A stretch of DNA of 64,000 bases, taken from NCBI GenBank assembly GCA_027627225.1, contig CM051034.1, forward strand, positions 6,440,858 through 6,504,857. Reading direction: 5' to 3'. This DNA comes from Congeria kusceri (Eukaryota > Mollusca > Bivalvia > Myida > Dreissenidae). The translations under genes and the position numbers were made by a program. The notes under the pieces are model-generated. The model did no database searches. It saw nothing but the letters and a program-made list of their open reading frames with translations, and had not been told where the DNA came from. Each line of letters begins with the position of its first letter. Position 1 is the stretch's first letter. Of the stretch, positions 9,874 through 19,929 are shown piece after piece.

Positions 9874-11832
9874 ATGGGGTTCATAACCAAGCAAAAGAAA
9901 AAGTTGCTCAATGTTGGTTTTAAACGAGGTGGGACTAGTCCGGTGAAGGGGAAAAAACATAATTATGAAAGAAGGTCAAATTCCAACACAACCTATGTAA
10001 GGTTAGAAAGGTCATCCTTTGAAGCACGGGTAGCTTACAATGACAAGGTTCTTACTTTTCGGGATGTAGACGGCTCTCAAACCCCAGCTAAGCCCTTGCG
10101 TCCGAGAGCGAACAAGATTCGCTATGTAGACCTGTTACGGGTTCCTGCTCCATCAAAAGTCCATCCCGACTTACTTACGAACAAGGTCTATGTCCCCGCC
10201 CTACTCCAGTCTATGATGTCCTCTGAAAATAGAAAGCATAGGTTAAGAAGTGATAAATGTAGGGGCGACTTGGTAATTGACGGCAGTGCTTCCATAAAGT
10301 GGGGCTTAGGCTGGGAGGAAAGGTTAAAATGTACAAGATGCAGATATGTAGGCAAGCATTATAAGCTTTACAATGAGGTTCCATCAAGTACCAGGGCCAG
10401 AAAGGCAGCTCAGATCAATGTAGGCTTCCAAATAGGTGTTGCAAGTACTTCTATTGGGAACACAGGTTCCCGCAGAATTCTCAACACAACCAATATCATT
10501 GCTCCCTCTCCACTTGCTATGCAAATACAAGCAAATAAGGTCAATACTGCCCTTAAATCCCTAAATGAGAGAAGCATGTACCAGATTAGAGAAAACTTAG
10601 TTGCTGAAAATGCCAAAATTGGTCAAAAAGATCCCTCTAAGGTAAATGTTGAAGGGGACACTTGCTACAACAATCCAATTTTTAACTCTGACGCGACACC
10701 CTTTCAAGCCGGAACTATTGCCATAAGCACTATGTGTGAAAACAATACCAGAAACAAGCAAATTGTAGTGGTACAAGTAGCAAATAAACTATGCAGGACT
10801 GCATCAATGCTTAGGAATAAGGGTAAACCTGTTCAGTGCCCCAATCATAGGGGGCATTGTTCTGCAAATGTTTCAGAGAGGGAACCAATAGGTGATGAAG
10901 GCAAATGGAATAGGTTGTTAGGTGACCAGATCTCTAAGGACATCAAAATAGCAAATTTCACTTGTGATGGGGACAGTAGGGCATTCCAAGGTGTTCGTAA
11001 CTCTCACGGTCACAATGTGGGTCATCTTAAGGATCTGAGGCACCTAGGCAACTCGCTGAAGCGCGAGCTCAACAAAGCGCCTTTCTCAAAGGGCATGCTC
11101 AAGGGTCATTCCAAGTCTAATATCAGGAGTCGGTTCGCTCTCTCGGTCAAAGCTAGGTGTATGGCTGAGCTTAAAGCTGCCCACAATAAACACCAGGGTG
11201 ACATCAAGGTTCTAAAGAAGGTCATGGTTGATGTAATCGCAACCATTGTTCTATGCTTCAGTGGTTACTGCGGTACTCATTGTGCAAAGTACAGTTATGT
11301 CTGTGCTGGTACAAATAGGCAAGCTAAGAATTTCATGCCAGACAATGTCAAGGTTAAAATGGTTGACAGTGACCAACAAGTCCTTAAAAAATGCATTGAA
11401 ATGGTTTTAGGTCCAGCTGCTCTTGACGCTACCAAACTTTTAACCACAACCCAAAAAAGTGAAGCAGTAAACAGGTCGTACCAAGCTGTCAATCCTAAAA
11501 CTGTGACTTTCTCACGCAACTGTGTAGGTCGAATTCACGGGCAGGTTCACAAATTAAACAATGGCTATGCTGACTCTGTAATTGCAAAAACCACTGAACT
11601 AAATGCTAACCTTACCCAGGGGTCAAAGATTATTAAGCAGATAGCATATGAGGACCGCAACGACCTTAACCGAAAGCAAACATCCGCTACCAACAAAGCA
11701 CGAGCTTTACGTGCCAGGACGCGGAATTATCGATACAAACTGCATGAGGAATTACACTACGGCAAGGGCATGAGTGACCCCAAACCTGATTATGACAGTC
11801 TTCCACACCTTAAGCATCATAAATATGCTTAG
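9874..11832 (+). CDS. Mutator-like transposase (652 aa)
   Basis: This is a single uninterrupted 652-codon ORF starting at an AAAATGG context. Residues 1-60 are basic and may hold a DNA-binding or nuclear-localisation segment. A CTRC zinc-knuckle-like pair lies at about 153-156. The stretch INVGFQIGVASTSIGNTG at 181-198 and the following NIIAPSPLAMQ (about 207-217) match my recollection of the 'Mutator-like transposase' domain common in mollusc genomes. Probable acidic catalytic positions are in VEGDTCYNNP (about 259-268) and FTCDGDSRAFQGV (about 362-374), followed by KDLRH (386-390). Cys/His clusters CPNHRGHC (about 322-329) and CFSGYCGTHCAKYSYVC (about 461-477) suggest bound zinc. The expected role is cut-and-paste transposition of the surrounding element at TTAA. 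The intact frame and young ends suggest it may still be functional. Superfamily assignment (Kolobok-like or MULE-like) is uncertain, and the catalytic residue assignment is inference. Confidence 0.9.
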   Translation: MGFITKQKKKLLNVGFKRGGTSPVKGKKHNYERRSNSNTTYVRLERSSFEARVAYNDKVLTFRDVDGSQTPAKPLRPRANKIRYVDLLRVPAPSKVHPDLLTNKVYVPALLQSMMSSENRKHRLRSDKCRGDLVIDGSASIKWGLGWEERLKCTRCRYVGKHYKLYNEVPSSTRARKAAQINVGFQIGVASTSIGNTGSRRILNTTNIIAPSPLAMQIQANKVNTALKSLNERSMYQIRENLVAENAKIGQKDPSKVNVEGDTCYNNPIFNSDATPFQAGTIAISTMCENNTRNKQIVVVQVANKLCRTASMLRNKGKPVQCPNHRGHCSANVSEREPIGDEGKWNRLLGDQISKDIKIANFTCDGDSRAFQGVRNSHGHNVGHLKDLRHLGNSLKRELNKAPFSKGMLKGHSKSNIRSRFALSVKARCMAELKAAHNKHQGDIKVLKKVMVDVIATIVLCFSGYCGTHCAKYSYVCAGTNRQAKNFMPDNVKVKMVDSDQQVLKKCIEMVLGPAALDATKLLTTTQKSEAVNRSYQAVNPKTVTFSRNCVGRIHGQVHKLNNGYADSVIAKTTELNANLTQGSKIIKQIAYEDRNDLNRKQTSATNKARALRARTRNYRYKLHEELHYGKGMSDPKPDYDSLPHLKHHKYA

Positions 11833-12008
11833 TTGATTGTGTACCTGATAATAAATTGTTATTATTACCTGTTTTGGCATAAGAGACCTCTAACAAGTGG
11901 CCCTCGCGTCAGCATCAGGCGTTCCTCTACCTGAAAAAGGCAAAAATACCCAATAGAAATAGATATAAAATGAAAAAAAACATGCATTTATGTATTTTAA
12001 GTGTATTT

Positions 12009-12431
12009 CTATGAATAAAAGGAAGTGATAAAGCTTGTTGTATTCATGTTTTTACCAAATATGCAGGCTGGCTCAGTTCCATGCCCGCTGCACTGTCCGA
12101 ACTGTAAACATGTCCGCCGTTCCATGTTGGTGGAATGGGGCTCTATGTTTACATGTTCAGGCTTAACACACAAGCTATTGTTGCATAAGTGGCTCACAGA
12201 GTCCCTGGCGTTCAATTCTGACTTCATGTAGCACATTAACGCTACACGGTGAACCAAGTATGTCTCTGATTTTATGTCCGAAGGCAATTTAGCCCTCATT
12301 CGGCCATAATAGGGTAAGGAACTATTTGAAATACAACCATTCCAGATCAAACAATCTGAATTGATGCATTTAATGCACATATTTTCTACTCTTTTGCTCA
12401 GAAATGACCAAAAATCTGCTTTCTCATCCAT
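12009..12431 (-). CDS. I-PpoI-type His-Me finger (HNH-like) endonuclease, 140 aa
   Basis: The ORF starts at ATG 12431 (an in-frame GTG lies three codons upstream) and runs toward the transposase, ending 176 bp from its stop. It matches the zinc-binding loop region of I-PpoI-like homing endonucleases: CLIWNGC at 27-33, YGR at 42-44, VHRVAL at 60-65, then SHLCNNSLCVKPEH at 80-93. The spacing His81-Cys83-Cys88-His93-Asn102-Cys108-Cys114-His117-Cys123 closely follows I-PpoI His98-Cys100-Cys105-His110-Asn119-Cys125-Cys132-His134-Cys138. There His98 and Asn119 are catalytic and the other residues bind zinc. The catalytic His and Asn are therefore present. Free-standing proteins of this type exist in animals, but location inside a TTAA transposon next to a transposase is notable. 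Possible roles are breaking target or donor DNA to aid spread, or regulating transposition (inference). Confidence 0.85.
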   Translation of the reverse strand: MDEKADFWSFLSKRVENMCIKCINSDCLIWNGCISNSSLPYYGRMRAKLPSDIKSETYLVHRVALMCYMKSELNARDSVSHLCNNSLCVKPEHVNIEPHSTNMERRTCLQFGQCSGHGTEPACIFGKNMNTTSFITSFYS

Positions 12432-12478
12432 ATTTTGCACTTGCAGACGATATTTTATTTTAACCCAAAGTCAGTTTA

Positions 12479-12949
12479 GGTCACAATATACTAAAAGATT
12501 TCCTTAACAAATTCAATGTAAAAGCAATAAATTCAACAAAAAATCAACTCAACATTTTGCGCGTAGAGACCCTCATAACCATACCTTTTCTTAAAGAGCA
12601 TTCCGAGCCGAATTGATTTAGACAATAAAAAAGATAGGTCATGTGATATGTAAGAAAGAACTCGACGCGAATCAAAGTTCACTGTTTTACGGCCATCTTT
12701 TTACCGGATACTCTCCAGTTGAAGGTATACTGCCAACTGTCAAAGTCTCGTCATGTAGTCTCCAACCTTCAAGCGAAACAGTGAATTTTTAGTACACAAC
12801 AATGTTTTTCCTACCACACGTACAAAGAAATATTCAAAAATAAAGTCATGGCAAGTGACTATACAGAAAATTGTGTCTTCAAATAAATGGTGTTGATTTA
12901 TTTAGAGAGTATAGCATTGCACACCTGAAATATTTAGTATACTGTAACC
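12479..12949 (+). repeat. Right 471-bp terminal direct repeat
   Basis: It is the same length and orientation as the repeat at 8685-9155 and nearly identical to it. It lies upstream of the minus-strand endonuclease gene, so the same repeat flanks the 5' side of both convergent genes. Its outer end GTATACTGTAACC abuts TTAA, and its inner end is preceded by GTTTA rather than TTAA. Confidence 0.95.
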
Positions 12950-12953
12950 TTAA

Positions 12954-13830
12954 GAGCAGATACCATTTTGGTACTCATTTGTTCTGTTATTAATTTTTGC
13001 CACAGCAGTGTGCGATTTATGCTATCATAGCATTTAGCATAATCGATAAATATGCAGTATAATTTCTGACCCGAGTTCAGTACCTTATTGATTATACTAT
13101 TAAGGATGAATATGCAATCAACTGTGCTTTTTCCCGTTTGATAACCAAATTGAAATTTAGATATTTTCTTATTTTCTTCGCACCATTTAGTCAGTCTGTT
13201 TAGTAATACTTGAGAATATATTTTTGACAAAATGTTATTGAGAGTTATTCCACGGTAATTTTTTGCAACATTGGGATCGCCACTTTTGAATATTGGTGTA
13301 ATGTAACCTATTCCCCAGCTTTCTGGGTACTGAGCATTTTCAAATATATCGTTTAATATAAATAATAGGTGGTGTTTAATAATGTTATATGCAGTCTTGA
13401 TTATTTCCGCTGATATATTATCCGGTCCACTTGATTTACCGTTATATTGCTTAAAAACAGCATCGTATATCTCTTTTTCTGTGATTGGGGAATCGAGGTA
13501 ATCGTTTATAATATGTGGAATATTTTCGATGTTGTGATTGTCTTGATTATTATCAGTATTATTTCCAATCAAATCCTTAAAGTGGGTGAACATGTCGTGA
13601 ATTATGTTATCACTTACTTTTTTATTGCCTGTTTTATAACATTTTTTAACTGTTTTCCAGAACCTTTTGGGTTGTTTTTTGGCTATTTTGCTTAGTTTTG
13701 TTCCCTCGCTAACTTTATAGCGATATTTAGCCTTTCTACGAATGTTATTGTAGCGGGTTCTGCTGGTAACAAAATTTTGTCTGTTTTCCTGTGTTTTATC
13801 TTTACTAAATGAATTTTTTGCGTTCAAATA
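12954..13830 (-). pseudogene. LINE ORF2, upstream part (linker and RT N-terminal half)
   Basis: This is the first half of the LINE reverse transcriptase continued at 7258-8684. Visible RT blocks are NGKSSGPDNISAEIIK, ITPIFKSGDPNVAKNYRGIT, FQFGYQTGKSTVDCIFIL and the catalytic YCIFIDYAKCYDSI. The endonuclease domain and ORF1 are absent: homology ends near 13830, a typical 5' truncation. Translation running left crosses the TTAA border at 12953 into the transposon, and the last residues read there are not LINE sequence. Host block A sequence resumes to the right at about 13850. Confidence 0.92.
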
Positions 13831-13849
13831 ATAACAGTTCTAAAGACAG

Positions 13850-14400
13850 AGTCACTAAACTGAGAACCAGATACATGAAACTGCTTTTATGGATATGCTA
13901 GATAAACCTTTTAATAGTGTTGAGAGGATTGGGTTAAAATACGCGTCTATGCATATGGCGTAAGTCGAATATGTCATTTTTAAGTCGCATGCTAATGATG
14001 TATTGGAATCCGCAGAATTGCTTCCTGGAAATTTAAAAACATTTATATCCTTTCTGGTAATGCCGCTAACGAATCATCTTTCAGCAATGAACTCCAATTC
14101 AGTTGTTTACCACCCAACCGTGGTATGTCATTTTAAGTTGCATTAACAAATATACTTTGTAAAACGATACCTTTGGTTTGCATAATTTTCTACATTGCGA
14201 AGAACATATAAATACGTTCAAGCAAACGTGGATACAAAAAAGAGCAAGCATGTACCATAACACCCTAAGATTAAAGACGATTTTGCAAAGTGCATTCATT
14301 AACGTTCACCATAGCATTTATTCTAACATTAAAAAAGTCTCACATCCTAACATTTTCTCCATTTATAGCACTTGACCGATATTTACAAATAATATTATAC
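13850..14400. repeat. Block A continuation, paralogous to ~20660-21220 and partly ~37660-37770
   Basis: Shared strings are GGATATGCTAGATAAACC, CCTTTCTGGTAATGCCGC, TTAAGTTGCA.TAACAAAT and CAAGCAAACGTGGATACAAAAA. A shorter match (ATTGGATTCCGTAGAAGTT...TCCTGGAAGCTTAA) opens block C. The short ORFs on both strands are not retained in the copies. Confidence 0.7.
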
Positions 14401-14519
14401 ATTTTATTTCACTAATATAACAGTTGCCAAAAACATGTGTTACAGAATAATGATATGTTGTCTGCAGAAACTATTGATTCAGTTCGATAAACTCAACGAC
14501 TGTATTCCGAACAACGAAA

Positions 14520-15075
14520 TAAGTTCAGTACTTTTTGAGTTATTGCAGGAACCAGGTTTTGGGGACGGACAAACAGATGGACGGACAAACATACGGACGA
14601 ACAGATAGAGGAACACACAGACGGATGGCAAACCTATATTTCAATCTTTGTACCAAGTTTCATGGTCATATCTTATGTACTTTTCGAATAATAACAGTAT
14701 TTAGTTTATTTCTATTTTTAGTAACAGTCACGTGACCTTTGACCTCTGGTGAAAAATGAAAGTTTCTGCATAATCCTCACATTGCCGTTTATATGTATAC
14801 CAAGTTTCGTCGAAATATCTTCAGTACTTTTTGAGTTATCGCAGGATCCAGTTTGTTGTAGTTTACTTCTATTTTTAGTAACAGTCACGTGACATTTGAC
14901 CTCTGGTAAAAAATAAAAGGTCGTGCAGAATACTCACATTGCCGTTTATATGTATACCAAGTTTTATCGAAGTATCTTCAGTACTTTTTGAGTTATCGAA
15001 GAAACAATAATTTGCGGACGGACGGACTGACGGACGGACAGACGGATGGACGGACGGAGGGCAAACCTATAGTCC
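14520..15075 (+). repeat. Tandem ~165-bp dispersed repeat with (GGAC)-rich ends
   Basis: About 2.5 units carry the shared core CAGTACTTTTTGAGTTAT, AACAGTCACGTGAC.TTTGA and CATTGCCGTTTATATGTATA. The array is bounded at both sides by CGGACGGAC-type simple sequence (14571-14625 and 15014-15060). It is noncoding. The predicted ORFs in it only translate the simple repeat. Confidence 0.8.
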
Positions 15076-16365
15076 CCTCCGGTGAAACAACGGTAGGTCA
15101 CTTAAAAGCAAATGAATGGACCCAAAACATTTTAGCAAGGTTCGAAGACATTATATTGATCAATGATTAACAATAAGCAAATCTTTCACATTAACTGAAG
15201 ACAAATACTCGCAACAGTTTAATCTATCATCTTGCATCGGAGAATTTTAGAACTTCTTATTTTAGATTTGACTCGTGTCTTCCGGTGTGCTTATATTTCA
15301 GTAAGATGACGATATAACAATATGTAACATATTTATAGTTCAATAAGATTATCTCATGCAATTGTATAGTATTACGGCCTCTAACAATTATATTGTCAAG
15401 TGCATATCAATAAACAATCGCACGTGCTATTAGAGAAGAGTCAACCCTTAAACACGCCGTCTCAGACTGTGCCCTAGGTCTTTGAACGTCCAATCTTTCA
15501 CTTAATTATTTTCAAAATAAGCAGATGAAAGTGGCAATATAACTTGAAAGCAGACATATAAATATAAACCTTTCGAAAGGAACACTGACATATCGAATAA
15601 AACAACTAATACGAGTGTCACCTTTTGCATCGTTTATAAGTGTTGTGTAACCTGATACAACTGTCGAGTCAATGTATATACATATATTGGAGTTTCCGGC
15701 TGTACAGCCGAAAAATAATGTGTGACTACAAAGTAGCCAATTATGCGTTTTACAACAATGGTTCTTATTTAATTTTCTTACATTTTAAATCAAAGTATAT
15801 GTTAATTAACTTTATCGGGCTGTTTTAATTAAGGCACTATGCCTGTTGTAAGATCGTACATGCACTCTTTAAAAGCATTAGTTGCTGGGAGATGTAAGTG
15901 ATTCATTAGGCATTTATCAGCGTTCAGCTATATGGATTGTGTTTAATTAAGAGACTTCCATTCGTCCTTCTTTCATATATTGAGTTTTGTAGATCCTTTT
16001 TTAAGATTATGTTTGATACACGCAGAACTTTTTTTGGTTGAACAAAAACAGAGTATGTGTTGTCATAACTAAAATCATGAAAACGTGTATGATGTCAATT
16101 TTCAAACAACATGACTGGATTTTAATTAGACAAAAATCAATTCAACACTTACTTTCTAAAGATTGCATTTCTTCCAATGTTTCAGTCATTTTCAGAAATT
16201 GTCGACTCTTAATTTCAGCATTGATTATTGTAAGACTTCAATTCCTAGATTAAGCTCCTCTCTACAAACTATGCTATTTATGATACTTTCACTTCGTTAT
16301 TAAATACTAGATTATGCAAAACTATTCTAAGTCAATGCGTTCAACAACCATACTGATTATTAATT
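15076..16365. repeat. Block A continuation, paralogous to ~23690-24240, ~43060-43300 and ~56150-56380
   Basis: The conserved string GTCAGCGTTAAGCTAGATGG (here with a few changes) followed by ATTGTGTTTAATT recurs four times in the window, preceded each time by an ACGTGC(T/C)ATTAGAG stretch. No gene is recognised. Local ORFs are short and unconserved. Confidence 0.6.
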
Positions 16366-16825
16366 AGGCTGATATTGCTAATGAATGTCTGTGTACGCCG
16401 TCGTCCGGTCAAGGCTGATATTGCTAATGAATGTCTGTGTACGCCGTCGTCCGGTCAAGGCTGATATTGCTAATGAATGTCTGTGTACGCCGTCGTCCGG
16501 TCAAGGCTGATATTGCTAATGAATGTCTGTGTACGCCGTCGTCCGGTCAAGGCTGATATTGCTAATGAATGTCTGTGTACGCCGTCGTCCGGTCAAGGCT
16601 GATATTGCTAATGAATGTCTGTGTACGCCGTCGTCCGGTCAAGGCTGATATTGCTAATGAATGTCTGTGTACGCCGTCGTCCGGTCAAGGCTGATATTGC
16701 TAATGAATGTCTGTGTACGCCGTCGTCCGGTCAAGGCTGATATTGCTAATGAATGTCTGTGTACGCCGTCGTCCGGTCAAGGCTGATATTGCTAATGAAT
16801 GTCTGTGTACGCCGTCGTCCGGTCA
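16366..16825. repeat. Perfect 46-bp tandem array, 10 copies
   Basis: The unit starts AGGCTGATATTGCTAATGAA and ends GCCGTCGTCCGGTCA. Ten units fit exactly between 16366 and 16825, and I see no substitution between them. The unit is markedly richer in CpG than its surroundings. Because 46 is not a multiple of three, a conserved coding role is unlikely. Confidence 0.97.
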
Positions 16826-17169
16826 AGGGGAATTGCACAATCTTCACTATGTCACCCTTACACAGATATACCTGGAAAGGTTCAAAGTTCAATGTTTACT
16901 TAATGATTAAAACCATTATACTAAAATAATATACTACTTTAATAAATAACCAAATTGTGTACAGGCTGTTGTACAATTATATACTACTAGCAACAGTCTT
17001 TTAATTATATCATGATTGTCGGCACGAATGCCAATACAACTATACATCATTCTCTTTCAATATAATACATTCTTTGATTGTATCTATTTACCTGTAACAG
17101 AATAAAAATAACAAACCACTCCTACCAAGTTTACTTACTATAGTGCATCATAGAAAGATGGGACGAATT

Positions 17170-17440
17170 TTAAGTAATAGCTTCAATTTATGTTGTACTC
17201 AAATATGTTCAATTCTGGTGTGGTCATGTGCTGTGGAAGGAAACCGGAGTTGTCGGAGCAAACCCTACCTGTCAGATATAGTGACCATCAACAAAACTCA
17301 CATGCGTCGGGAACTGGAAACCGGAGTTGCCGGAGCAAACCCTACCTGTCAGATATAGTGACCATCAAAACTCACATGCGTCGGGAACTGGAATTGAACC
17401 CAAACCGCAGCGTGCAAACCATTGCGCATGCCGGACAGCC
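17170..17440 (-). repeat. tRNA-derived SINE with internal 77-bp duplication
   Basis: On the minus strand, GGTTTGGGTTCAATTCC contains a consensus pol III B box (GGTTCAATTCC), preceded by an A-box-like GGCATGCGCAATGG. Downstream is a body with GTTTGCTCCGGCAACTCCGG. The body is present twice in tandem, with plus-strand GGAAACCGGAGTTG starting at 17239 and again at 17316. This fits a tRNA-headed SINE whose body has been duplicated. The family is not named with certainty. Confidence 0.6.
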
Positions 17441-17519
17441 TTCGATACACACTTAAAATAAATGCAATATATTGCTACATGCATGATTTATTCATGTTTT
17501 CTGCAAATCTAATTTGAAA

Positions 17520-18984
17520 CGCAAAGTTCAGTTTTAGTCAAGTCTTGCGGTGCTACTTACTGACATTTATATGAGAGAAATGTCTCCCCGAACTTACAAG
17601 TCTGCATAACATGCGACGCATACATACTATAATTCAAGCCTGGAAAGCGCACTGTACATTCATAAAATCATCACATGTCTGGATTTATCTGCTTATTCCG
17701 AACCTTAATTGAATCAGTGTCTCCTCCAGACTAAGCAAAGGATGTTTAAGTTCTGCTGTATGACTAATGAAGCGAATTTTAAAGTTTGAACTTTGGGAGA
17801 AAAGTTTTACGCAATAAACTTAGCTGCACGATATCGTCCGGGCCTTCATCATGAAATCAAAATCAAATATGAGATTATTTATTTAATTCATTTCAAATCG
17901 TTATTACCACTTTGATACAAAACGAATTTCAATTAAACGCAACCTTTTGCAGAACTGTTCAAGACCCCTCAATCTAGATAAAGTGCTTACAGTTCAATGT
18001 ATCACTGCTTTATCTCTGACGATATAGATGTACTCAAAAATATCACAATTTTAAAAAAAGATCCACAACTCTGTTGCATGTTAATAACAGGACATAATAA
18101 TTGAAAAGGTCAATGCATTATTTTCATGTTGTCTGTAGTTTGTAGGTTATTCAACTTATCAATATCTATATTAAATTATTAATGACATATTCCCGAAAGG
18201 TCTCCTGTAAACTAAATAATCATTTCCATTCGTATCCCAAACCTTCGTACGAATGAGCTAAAGCGTAAGGATATTTTCAGGCATGGAATAGAACACATTG
18301 AAGGAACCAGACCAATAACAATCATACATTTTTTTATGTACTGCACTTAGGTGATTGACGCATTCACTGCTTTTAACACTTGATTATCAGTCTGGTCTTC
18401 TGGTTGTTTACAGTCTTTCTGGAAGATGTTCATTAGTACGTCGATTTTAATGGAAAAGATTTTCACATTTAAAACGTAATTATGTTTGAAAAGACATCAA
18501 CTTCTTTTTACAGTTAATGCGTGTTGTTCTTCTGTTGGTTTTTGTTTTGTTGCACACCGTTCTTTTATGAACAAGCGGTCGCTTATATAATGGACACTGA
18601 CTCCTTTACTATATGTTTCTCCAATGATTCAAATGTTTTACACTATTTTACATTAATAACCTTCTCGCAGTATTTACAGTGATTACCGAATACTATTTGT
18701 TGGCAACAGCCCAGATGCATTAGCTCTTTATGGTTTCTTCGTTTAGATAGATTACACTCATATTTGCACATATTTTAGGTATTTTCCGATTTGGTGATGT
18801 ATTATGATTTAATCAGTTGTAAGCTTGACAACCAATTGTGTTTAAATAAGAAATCTCAGTGAGTCTGTTTTTCGATCACGCTTTGTAATCCACTTTGTCG
18901 TTTACCAAACTGAACTGTCAAACTTGAGAAATTACAATTTAAATGTAAATCCCTTTTAATAAATGAATCAGTCAAGATTAAACG
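17520..18984. repeat. Block B (first part)
   Basis: This is a diverged copy of block A (840-1130 and 2250-2500) and of block E (25390-25620). Shared strings include TCTGCATAACATGCGA, CGTTATTACCACTTTGATA, TGACATATTCCCGAAAGG, CACTGCTTTTAACACTTGAT and GGTTGTTTA. It lacks the LINE relic and hairpin element found at the same place in block A, so those insertions are later or were lost here. No gene is seen. Confidence 0.6.
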
Positions 18985-19176
18985 TAATACGTTTTTAATA
19001 TATTTAACGAAACACGTGTTTCTTATTTTTAGAGTAATTCCTCACATTGTGTGAGAGATAATTACGTTAATATTAACTTGTTATTTTGCATGGATAGTAT
19101 TACAATCATCATTTTAATATGATTAATAGCATTTTTTTCTAGAAATTCTAGCGAACTCGTATCGTTATCGTTTGAT

Positions 19177-19233
19177 ACATATCGCTATGGACTCTACATA
19201 TCGCTATGGACTCTACATATCGCTATGTACTCG
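19177..19233. repeat. 19-bp x 3 tandem repeat
   Basis: The unit ACATATCGCTATGGACTCT occurs three times head to tail, the third ending slightly changed. Confidence 0.9.
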
Positions 19234-19929
19234 AGACAATCCGGTGATGCAAACTTGTGTGAACTGTTGTGATTCACATCTCACAACCGGATGTCAACAT
19301 CATTCCGTTATCGAACAAAATTAAATGAAAGTGAACGGAATCCTAGTTGAAACAAACAATCCATGAGTCTTTTGTCATAAATTAACAACATTATCGACTG
19401 AACACTACAATATAGTTGTTTTTTTTCCACTATGTCATTGTAATACAATATAATTGGCACGTTATGTTCCAACCCGGCAAACATGCGGGACGAAATGGAC
19501 ATTATTATCCTACAGAGAACTGTACAGGTGTCGGACATGGCTCACGTTTCTGTTAAAAGTAGCAGTTATGGAGATAAATGTTCATGTTATAATAATGAAA
19601 ACTGATATATAGCAAAACATTATGAAACTAATTTCACATGACTACTTTGCCAAATCGATTCACGTGTTTCAGTGAAATGATTTGTGAAATGCATGCCGAT
19701 AGATTCGTCGTTCAATGTACTACCATTTAATAACGTAAAATTCCATACAGGCTTAATGCAGAACATTGTTGCAACTGACATGTGGGGTTTGATAATGTAT
19801 CAAAGACGCACGACCTTCTATGGTTATTGTTAAGCTATCACACGCGTATTATTTTATTTATAACTGCGTGATCTCTTATTGCTCCAGTTAGTTTGTTTCG
19901 TGATATAATTTTCAACCTTCTAATAGAAA

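Larger units (their letters stand above)
8685..12949. mobile_element. 4,265-bp TTAA-flanked DNA transposon with 471-bp terminal direct repeats, transposase and endonuclease
   Basis: The element is bounded by TTAA at 8681-8684 and 12950-12953. The outer ends are GGTCACAATATAC and GTATACTGTAACC, an imperfect 13-bp terminal inverted repeat. Each end is also a 471-bp direct repeat (8685-9155 and 12479-12949). Inside are a 652-aa Mutator-like transposase (plus strand) and a convergent 140-aa I-PpoI-type endonuclease (minus strand). It sits in the reverse transcriptase of a minus-strand LINE, and excision with one TTAA restores that frame, which fixes both borders. TTAA duplications are typical of piggyBac and Kolobok superfamilies, whereas classical MULEs make about 9-bp duplications. 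Kolobok-like affiliation is my inference. The long direct terminal repeats are unusual for either group. Near-identical ends indicate a recent insertion. Confidence 0.93.

Noticed and set aside
8685..12949. LTR retrotransposon interpretation of the 471-bp direct repeats
   Set aside because: There is no gag, protease, RT or integrase, no TG...CA ends and no primer-binding site, and the flanking duplication is TTAA with a DDE-type transposase inside.
16366..16825. CRISPR-like regular array
   Set aside because: There are no spacers: the units are contiguous identical 46-bp repeats in a eukaryotic context.
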